Assembly (NCBI RefSeq): GCF_032854445.1
Contig: NC_088306.1
Location: forward strand, 26,571,764 to 26,635,763
Direction: 5' to 3'
Origin: Liolophura sinensis
Lineage: Eukaryota; Mollusca; Polyplacophora; Chitonida; Chitonidae
DNA length: 64,000 nucleotides
The first letter of the stretch is position 1. Every line of letters starts with the position of its first letter. This document shows, piece by piece, positions 60,201-64,000 of the stretch. Both the position numbers and the translations under genes were made by a program. A model generated the notes under the pieces. The model was not told the DNA's origin. It searched no databases and saw only the letters and a program-made list of their open reading frames with translations.

Positions 60201-60577
60201 GTGATATACGACATTTTGAGCCTTTTATAGTTGGGAGGCTCTTAAGGGCAAGCTGGAATCTGTAAAAACAAACACACATCAGTGTGCGGTTTAAAACTGC
60301 TGTTTCCTTTGTTTCAGTGTCGCAGCCTCGGAGTCGAAACTTGTGCTGCTGTCGTTCTAAAATGAAGCCGGTTGTAGACAAAGAACGGTTTCTGAATGAT
60401 CTGCTATCCACGATGAACCTCAACAGAACACAACTGTCCTCGTATAGAAGGAGGTATTACAGCGTCGGAGATGACCGACCATTGGCCATTGGGATGGGGT
60501 ACGCTGGTCTCGTGTTTATCGTTGTGACATTTCTAATTATAATTTTATCAGACGCTGCAACTGCTCTATCAAAGTAA
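36232..60577 (+). CDS. Secreted-type C-type lectin / PAN-apple / mucin-stalk / transmembrane protein, whole gene model, six exons
   Basis: Exons 36232-36292, 39863-40031, 40460-40680, 46151-46426, 58730-59854 and 60318-60577 join with phases 1,2,1,1,1. The total is 2112 nt: 703 residues and TAA with no internal stop. Domain order is signal peptide (1-20), C-type lectin domain (about 22-150), Cys-rich PAN/apple-like domain (about 151-242), Ser/Thr/Pro stalk with 14-residue repeats (about 243-617), a Cys-rich juxtamembrane stretch, one transmembrane helix (about 672-693) and a short end. This is a plausible cell-surface recognition or adhesion protein. The tail style (CCC, then LSSY, then GDDRP, then a membrane helix) resembles ones I recall from mollusc lectin-like proteins. 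Other exons hidden in the 12-kb fourth intron cannot be excluded. Confidence 0.65.
36302..36472 (-). repeat. tRNA-like SINE fragment in unit 2
   Basis: Counterpart of 28265-28435, with the minus-strand B box at 36396-36406. Confidence 0.6.
36699..36942. mobile_element. Inverted-repeat element (MITE) split by the duplication breakpoint
   Basis: The left arm (about 36700-36776, 'tagggaaaagttcggcccag' to 'aagtcatatgacc') pairs with the right arm (about 36851-36941, 'gggtcatatgactcagaaat' to 'cttttcccctag') at roughly 70-75% identity by eye. The loop is about 74 bases. The right end of the 8-kb duplication (36809) falls within about 5 bases of the loop centre. At the unit-1/unit-2 junction only the left arm and half loop remain (about 28669-28778). 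Confidence 0.7.
36943..38244. other. Intron 1 sequence without recognised content
   Basis: No exon or repeat family recognised. A short 60-residue frame at 37560 is not supported. Confidence 0.4.
38245..38360 (+). repeat. SINE 3' fragment
   Basis: 'cagctctgcccggtttccat', 'catcataatactgggcgctg' and 'gggaacggcgtaaaacaagg' followed by (AAATA)n. The head is absent. Confidence 0.7.
38460..38935 (+). pseudogene. Reverse-transcriptase fragment with YIDD box
   Basis: One frame reads 'NNFNVKFGETIYQQCISIPM' and 'GTNC', later 'GYIDDLLALNN', then 'DTGYLDLYL'. After an in-frame TAG it continues 'GNRFTFDIVNYPYLDGKIP'. These are palm motifs of a reverse transcriptase (PMG, Y-DD, and the following YLDL and F-P strands). 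I recall the class as Penelope-like or a related non-LTR group but cannot settle it. The part between PMGTNC and YIDD is shortened, and stop codons break the frame, so it is dead. It lies in intron 1 of the lectin gene. Confidence 0.75.
39290..39520 (+). repeat. Locus-specific diverged repeat, copy A
   Basis: It shares 'ctgttgactcctt', 'ccttgcgattattgacctgg', 'gttgacgg.tgatatgcgaatg' and 'tt.cgacgc' with 41700-41910 and, more weakly, 42635-42800. A conserved short reading (LAIIDLER, then RM) stops after 26 codons here. It is either an old exon relic or a low-copy repeat. Confidence 0.5.
39863..40031 (+). CDS. Lectin gene exon 2: N-terminal half of C-type lectin domain
   Basis: Bounded by acceptor 'cttctgttataatag' and a consensus donor (ACAGG|GTAAGT), entering phase 1 and leaving phase 2. 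It codes 'LTFVQQRLAWNDALFACHNM' followed by 'SGYLVEIHNEAKKNAV'. This is the classic first half of the fold: W..A...C, then G.L..I....E, then a helix. The Cys of FACHN should pair with the FICER Cys at the end of exon 3. Confidence 0.85.
40460..40680 (+). CDS. Lectin gene exon 3: C-terminal half of C-type lectin domain
   Basis: Acceptor 'gtttactcttag' and donor TTCAG|GTAAAC, phases 2 to 1. It codes TGMANTKSDGFPNLVWAES, then 'NTSFWG', then 'RCSKI', then 'AQCLWPRQFICERN'. The VW core and the four conserved Cys of a C-type lectin fold are present. The calcium-binding EPN/QPD tripeptide and the WND motif are replaced (GLVGHTNSD and LKLVLAQC), so canonical calcium-dependent sugar binding is unlikely. 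There is one extra Cys (ESCDA). Confidence 0.85.
41075..41320 (+). promoter_or_regulatory. Internal promoter/leader block with TATA box
   Basis: It starts at TATAAAAG (41079-41086) and aligns over about 225 bp with the blocks at 25305 and 33342. It ends with the same donor-like 'ttag|gtaaaaat'. A signal-peptide exon follows 76 bases later. I infer a duplicated core promoter and leader that could drive transcription from inside the lectin gene. Confidence 0.45.
41396..41456 (+). CDS. Alternative signal-peptide exon inside the lectin gene
   Basis: The 61-nt coding stretch reads MQSALVLLSVLFVCNNIF and three more codons' worth, a strong signal peptide. It ends GGAAG|GTGACA in phase 1. Length, phase and the Asn-Ile at positions 16-17 match the first exon at 36232. 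It could splice in frame to the PAN exon at 46151, giving a lectin-less isoform. It could also be a relic of a duplicated gene. Confidence 0.5.
41565..41668 (+). repeat. SINE 3' fragment
   Basis: 'tttcctcccaccataatgct', 'ggccgccgttgtataagtga' and the tail 'cttcagtacggggtaaaaca' with A/T-rich end. Confidence 0.7.
41700..41910 (+). repeat. Locus-specific diverged repeat, copy B
   Basis: Homologous to 39290-39520. Here a frame is open after an excellent acceptor-like tract (ttattttctttgttctgtag, ending 41787). It includes DLAIIDPERSVWLTDGIRMY and continues to a TAG near 41966. It may be a relic exon; no domain is recognised. Confidence 0.5.
42635..42800 (+). repeat. Locus-specific diverged repeat, copy C
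   Basis: It shares 'gtaattgacctggaatatca', 'ttggttggg.gctggtatacgaatg' and a preceding 'tattttctttgtattttgg' with copies A and B. Corresponding reading: VVIDLEYQSWLGAGIRMS. Confidence 0.45.
42801..43515. other. Intron 3 sequence without recognised content
   Basis: Overlapping short frames on both strands, no domain, no known repeat. Confidence 0.4.
43516..45791. repeat. 52-bp satellite array, 43.8 copies, with higher-order structure
   Basis: The unit reads 'accgtagagtgtgctgtatt' 'atcgacagaggtggttacat' 'acgtatagcaga'. The phase is kept exactly from 43516 to the last unit start at 45752 (43 x 52), so no net indel has occurred. Variant units recur in blocks: 'gtaaactg' at 44299, 44767 and 45651, and 'gtagggtg' at 44351, 44819 and 45703, separated by 468 (9 units) and 884 (17 units). 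Because 52 is not a multiple of 3, open frames through it show a 52-residue period and are not genes. The array fills much of intron 3 of the lectin gene. Confidence 0.97.
46151..46426 (+). CDS. Lectin gene exon 4: PAN/apple-like domain
   Basis: The symmetric phase 1-1 exon of 276 nt lies between acceptor 'ttattggatttcag' and donor TCAATG|GTGAGT. It begins GEICPYETLVNTSLTVDG and carries 'SECFDVCNNNG', 'LECWAFNINPATDECVLYY' and a closing 'KQCFN'. The Cys spacing (C...C, CxAF, C.LY) is that of PAN/apple-like modules, which mediate protein or carbohydrate contacts at the cell surface. N-glycosylation motifs (NTS, NGT, NVS) are present. Symmetric phases make it a shufflable module that either signal-peptide exon could join. 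Confidence 0.75.
46826..47345 (+). pseudogene. Harbinger (PIF/HARBI1-like) transposase fragment
   Basis: A frame starting near 46826 carries 'IPPLQQLFVALAFYTICSFQ' and 'LADLLNVSVSTVSRCVRSVS', the HARBI1 N-terminal helix-turn-helix signature. After a frameshift near 47165 a second frame gives 'CDFPNVIECMDTYTHILIPI' (first catalytic Asp region) and 'GYHAINVQA' before a stop at about 47340. The rest of the DDE domain is missing. It lies in intron 4 of the lectin gene, same strand. Confidence 0.85.
47346..49435. other. A/T-rich intronic stretch, one SINE-tail fragment, possible minus-strand exons
   Basis: At 47830-47890 'ttcattgatgtttaacacca' followed by 'gaatatttcc' is a degraded SINE tail. Two splice-bounded minus-strand segments (48424-48501 and 49183-49229) might be relics of the Myb-like partner gene of a Harbinger element. 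Nothing else is recognised. Confidence 0.35.
49436..57676. repeat. 65-bp satellite array, about 126 copies, with 780-bp higher-order repeat
   Basis: The unit reads 'ccatgtttgtgaactgctgt' 'ctcacatgtaggcccacatc' 'agataccttcagttccaagt' 'cattc'. From 49586 to 57648 the phase drifts by only 2 bases over 124 units, due to a 2-bp insertion near 56189. The first unit is 5 bp short. A rare variant, 'atgcttatgaaatg', recurs at 51061, 51841, 52686, 53401, 54181 and 54961. The spacings are 780, 845, 715, 780 and 780, that is 12, 13, 11, 12 and 12 units. No reading frame of 60 or more codons crosses the array. It lies in intron 4 of the lectin gene. Confidence 0.97.
57677..58729. other. Intron 4 end, no recognised element
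   Basis: Unique-looking sequence between the satellite and exon 5. A 'aagatggcg' motif near 58360 resembles a YY1-type promoter element but there is no other promoter evidence. Confidence 0.4.
58730..59854 (+). CDS. Lectin gene exon 5: mucin-like stalk with 14-residue repeats
   Basis: A 1125-nt phase 1-1 exon from acceptor 'ctaatgttcacag' to donor TCAAG|GTACGG. It codes a Ser/Thr/Pro/Asp-rich chain. A non-repetitive start (FSAQRTFPEVYSLATYP) is followed by about 14 tandem 14-residue units of the type STFPPDASTPKDDQ (42 bp each, about 59049-59640) and a degenerate tail. A four-unit block recurs with a 56-residue (168-bp) period. Dense Ser/Thr and Pro point to an O-glycosylated extended stalk, and N-sites NCS, NAS and NLT occur. 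Repeat number is likely polymorphic. The upstream ATG at 58720 is in frame but lies in the inferred intron. Confidence 0.75.
59862..59950 (-). repeat. Degraded SINE tail in intron 5
   Basis: 'tcatttatttgttcatttgt' then 'actcaagaattttccaccta' and 'ttcacggtggtcag' follow the common SINE tail at reduced identity. Confidence 0.5.
60318..60577 (+). CDS. Lectin gene exon 6: Cys-rich juxtamembrane and transmembrane tail
   Basis: Follows a strong acceptor (gtttcctttgtttcag) in phase 1 and ends at TAA. It codes 'SQPRSRNLCCCRSKMKPVVD', a helix-forming 'KERFLNDLLSTMNLNRTQ', 'LSSYRRRYYSVGDDRP' and the membrane helix 'IGMGYAGLVFIVVTFLIIIL', ending SDAATALSK. The single helix near the C-terminus anchors the protein with the stalk outside. 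The pattern CxC, LSSY, DDR, G-hydrophobic resembles a recurring tail that I recall in molluscan lectin and PAN proteins. Confidence 0.8.
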
Positions 60578-61384
60578 ATCTGGTTCCTTGGACTTTCCAA
60601 GTAATTGTAGAGTTGGTATGTTTGTGCATTGACACAAATATATGAACAGTTGCATTCAAAGCGCAGCTGAATTACACATTTATTATCGTTAACTTACATA
60701 CCAGCTTGGTACACAGTTTGAACGCCAAGGCAACGTCATTCGCAGTTTCATCACCACCTGTCTCCTTGTATCCTGTCGCCCAGAGTTTCAAACTTTTAAC
60801 ATTAAAACTCATACCTGCGTAGACAATTTCCATCATTTTGATACCCAGCATGCATCTGCACAAAAAAATAATAGATTGGCAGCGAGAAAAGCTTTTATAC
60901 CCTAAAATACACATAATTACATTCGTTTCCTCATTCCAGTGTGTTTAGTATGTTGCTTGGTGAACCGTCGTTTGTTCACAGGTGTGTAAACTCTTAGAAG
61001 AATAACGGTGTTTGTACATCACATACTTCTCTAAAATATCGGGACAAAATATAAAATAGGCAAACCCTTAGACGGAACGAAGGGTGGAGGCCAACATATA
61101 CACGTATAGAGTTTTAGACAAATTAATAACTATAATATTATCTACATTAAAAGTGGCTGAAATAGTGAACAACTAATTTGTCAAACATGTATTTGTGCCT
61201 GTGGTGCATTTCTACATTCTATAATTTGTATGTTTTTTAAACGCTGTTTGCGCGGCCATTATTAGGAAAGAGTCTTTCGCTTATAATTGGCTGTTCCATC
61301 AGCCCCACGCCCTGCTTCAGCATGGATAATTAAAATGGGGTCGACAGAAGAAAAATAAAAATTCAAAAGTCATTTATATTCATA
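60578..61384. other. 3' flank of the lectin gene
   Basis: No close AATAAA after the stop. The first clear one I see is near 61344 ('gaaaaataaaaattc'), so the 3' end is not fixed. No other element recognised. Confidence 0.35.
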
Positions 61385-61560
61385 GTTATTTCATTTCTAC
61401 TTCACGCCATATTCAAGAATATTTCCCTTTATGGGACGCCGGCCAGCATTATGGCGGGAGGAAACCTGGTTGTCCCCCCGGGGTAACGCACCACCATCCG
61501 CAGGTTGCCGACAGACCTTCCCACATACGGTTGAGAGGAGGGGTAATCACTGAAAATTGA
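61385..61560 (-). repeat. SINE copy, minus orientation
   Basis: 'cttcacgccatattcaagaa', 'gacgccggccagcattatgg', 'accatccgcaggttgccgac' and 'cttcccacatacggttgaga'. The head end is lost. Confidence 0.75.
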
Positions 61561-62175
61561 TGCTAGGATTCTGGTAGATGTTAGATGTATGACATGTATG
61601 ATATAAACCTAGTGAAACCTTAGATTCTTTGCTTTGAAATAAGAATTTGTTGCAGGCTGTCAACTTATGCCGGTAATACCCATGATAAGTTACCAGCTCC
61701 GACATAGATCAATCTGGATGGTCTTATGTCGTAACCTTATGTGACTGATACTCTTTTCTGGCTTATTGCCTTATACATCAGTGCTAACTGTCCATGTTTG
61801 TTGCTCTAACACAAAACAGTGATTTTCTTAATTTACATGTTAATATTCATTTTAGATACAGAGAGCATACGTGAACTATGAATAAAATATACAAATGTTC
61901 TGCAAGACCTGTAAAAGACTTCTCTATCTGGTTTCATTTACCCATAAAATTGGCCTAGACCATGTAAGTGAGTAATTTTTATGTACGACATAAAAATAAT
62001 TGCATAATTAGTTGAAAAAGAATTTAAGAAGAAGTACCACATAAATTCGCTGCATGTGCAAAATATATGCATTTAACAAACGAGTTTATAGTGAGAACAT
62101 TGCGACCTCTGACCATGCCTGACCGTGTGACATAAATCAGAGGTACAAGTACACACTTCAAAAAAATTGTATCAT
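61561..62175. other. Gene-free stretch
   Basis: Nothing recognised. Confidence 0.45.
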
Positions 62176-62547
62176 TTAGGTTACAACTGTTTGCTGTAAT
62201 AGGTGTAAGGTGCGCAGGTACCCGTCTTCTCTGGGCGTAGTTACCCTAGGCCTGCCTGTTCTTGGCCTGTCCGATGTCTGCCCTGTCTGTCGGTAACGTT
62301 GCATCAAACTTGACACAGTTACACGACAGCAGCCGAAGGTCCTTGCAATGTCGGATTTTTCAACCTTCTGCGTTGTCTCAAAACAAATTCGTGTGGGGTT
62401 ATATGACCGTTGTCGCACATGGGAATATGCTTCATACAATGTTTTCCTACAATAATTTGGTTTTGATTTGCTGAAAAGGCTGGTTAACTTTAACTCACGG
62501 GGTCGTAAAGTAACTTTTGGCCGCCATTTCACATGATCAGACGCCAT
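62176..62547 (-). pseudogene. Tc1-like transposase N-terminal fragment
   Basis: An open minus-strand frame reads 'KSDIARTFGCCRVTVSSLMQ' and 'RYRQTGQTSDRPRTGRPRVT' then 'TPREDGYLRTLHL'. These are the paired-like helix-turn-helix and GRPR linker of Tc1 transposases. The catalytic DDE domain is absent, as the frame ends soon after. The first about 50 residues look unrelated. It is a different, better-preserved lineage from the copy at 17.7 kb. Confidence 0.85.
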
Positions 62548-63893
62548 TTACACTTTACTTGCTGCAACATGCATTATTCGTTGTAGGCCTACACATGCTT
62601 ATGTCTCTACTTCTGTTGGATACCTGTTTACCCATTTTATGAATCGAGTGTGATGTAGTTGAAAGTAAATGAAATATATGGTCACTGACAAGACAACATA
62701 GTAAAAGTAACTAAACTACTCGATTTTTGTACAATTATGTTGTTTTTGCGTACGGCCGCCTATGGGATAAGAGGCCCAAACAGGCCTACGCCTTATGGCG
62801 TAAGTTAAATTGTGAACTGCCTTTTCCTTTATTAAAAAAATAAATAAACTGAATGAGCGTTTCTTAGTAAAATGTAGTTAAACATTCCATTCCAAAAACA
62901 TAAATTTTCTTTTAAGTCAGCCAATTGAAACCGTAAGTCTTTTGCAGCTACAGTACACAGACTGAACCAATCGCTGGATTGCACGTGATTGCTAGGATAC
63001 CTCAATGCTGAACCTTCACTCGTCTTCTCCTTTAGGATCTAACGCCAACTTCGACTCAAAGTGGCCTAGAAAGAAAACGCCGATTAAAAGATTAACGGTG
63101 ATTTTGTGTAATACGGTAGTGAAAATTATAAGCGTACGGTGCTGATAATTTTCAGATTCTGGTGAGAATGACACTTTCGTGTCATTTCTTGTCTTGTCAT
63201 AATCCTTTCAACATGGCAGCTATGATAAAACCGGAAATTTGGCGGTCATATTTACCGTGTCTCTCGAATGCGACGGGTAAATGAATTTAACTTACACGTT
63301 ACCCATAGGCCTTTCTTCGCTCGGCCCGGCCTTCGGCCTCGCCTCACTGCGATCGGTACAAGTGTTCAGTCACGATGAAATATATTTGTGAGTATATTTT
63401 GGTAATTGCGCTCGAGCGCAAGTGGACGCTCGAGGCCATATTAAGTTGCGGTATGCCAGTCGTATCTCACTTGCATGAATATTTTAGGAAATAGCCGTTT
63501 GTTTTACTCTTTCTCAGAAAGTTCTATATATGAAATAATATTTCTATATAACTTATTTCTATATTACGAAATATATCAAGTCGTAAATATCATAGAAATG
63601 TTGTGTAGATACTTCATCATTGAAGTTCGACTGTCACAGTAACAGGCAGGGACATCTCAAATCAATGCGCGTGTCAGAGAATATTAGCTGTAGCGGAAAG
63701 CTGGACTTTTCAAGCAGGGACTAAATTTGTACACTAAATTTGTACACTATGTAGTTTAGCAGTAAACTGATGCGTTTATAACAGGCCAAAGTAACTATTT
63801 CTGTAGGTGAACATTGACAGCGTTACTTACAATAAATACGCTGTTGTGTAGGAATATTGCGGACTACAAGCATGTGTGTGTTTGATAATTTGT
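62548..63893. other. Flank with a possible short exon
   Basis: A perfect 12-base palindrome 'gcgctcgagcgc' lies near 63410 and a GC-rich hairpin-prone 'cggcccggccttcggcctcg' near 63321. At 63213-63276 an ATG in good context opens 21 codons ending at CGACGG|GTAAAT, phase 1. This could be a first exon of a downstream gene but has no other support. Confidence 0.3.
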
Positions 63894-64000
63894 GAACGTC
63901 CTTAAACGTCCACGGATCACTTCACATTTACATCTGATGTTTCAATAACTAGGAAGCATTCTAGATTTACAACTGATGGTTTAACGTCCACGGGGTCACT
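63894..64000 (+). pseudogene. Partial mucin-like stalk repeat, second copy at window edge
   Basis: The sequence closely follows 59660-59755 of the lectin-gene stalk: 'acgtccacggatcacttcac', 'atttacatctgatgtttcaa', 'tagatttacaactgatggtt' and 'taacgtccacggggtcact'. The frame TSTDHFTFTSDVSITRK is open to the window end. A one-base insertion upstream creates TAA just before it, so this may be a broken copy, or an exon that starts here. The call as pseudogene is provisional. Confidence 0.5.

Overview
The window is animal nuclear DNA, most likely from a mollusc or another lophotrochozoan. Genes are split into short exons with GT/AG introns. tRNA-derived SINEs of types I recall from bivalve and gastropod genomes are scattered throughout; one type ends in a 'ttacgccgtactcaagaat' tail and another begins 'cgcttcggtggccgagtgg'. 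Fragments of Tc1/mariner, Harbinger and reverse-transcriptase elements are present. I see no bacterial or viral architecture. The species call rests on remembered repeat families and protein styles, not on a search.

Left part (1-20.7 kb). A complete five-exon gene on the + strand (330-8851) encodes a 145-residue SnoaL-like/DUF4440 (NTF2-fold) protein. Every splice phase agrees and the chain ends in a proper stop. Its 6.7 kb second intron holds minisatellites and an inverted pair of SINEs. From 9 to 20.7 kb I find only repeats: SINEs, a 52-bp tandem repeat, and a decayed Tc1 element on the minus strand that carries a 143-bp MITE with a 5-bp target duplication.

Middle (20.7-36.8 kb). An 8.03-kb segment is present twice in direct tandem. 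The only net length differences I find are one TATTA unit and six G in a poly-G run. Each copy carries a promoter-like block, a 350-bp MITE with long inverted repeats and a tRNA-like core, and a signal-peptide first exon. The right breakpoint lies almost exactly at the centre of a second inverted-repeat element.

Right part (36.2-60.6 kb). I reconstruct a six-exon, 24-kb gene on the + strand: signal peptide (36232), C-type lectin domain (39863 and 40460), PAN/apple-like domain (46151), mucin-like stalk of 14-residue repeats (58730), and a Cys-rich transmembrane tail (60318). Phases are 1-2-1-1-1 throughout and the joined coding length is 2112 nt, an uninterrupted 703 codons plus stop. Two large satellite arrays lie in its introns: 43.8 copies of a 52-bp unit, and about 126 copies of a 65-bp unit with a 780-bp (12-mer) higher-order period. 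A second 61-nt signal-peptide exon (41396), with its own TATA box and homologous leader, sits between the lectin and PAN exons. If used, it would give a lectin-less isoform. At the right edge (63.9 kb) a degraded copy of the stalk repeat begins, suggesting a neighbouring paralogue.

Limits: exon joins are inferred from reading frame and splice consensus without transcripts, and domain calls come from motif recognition.
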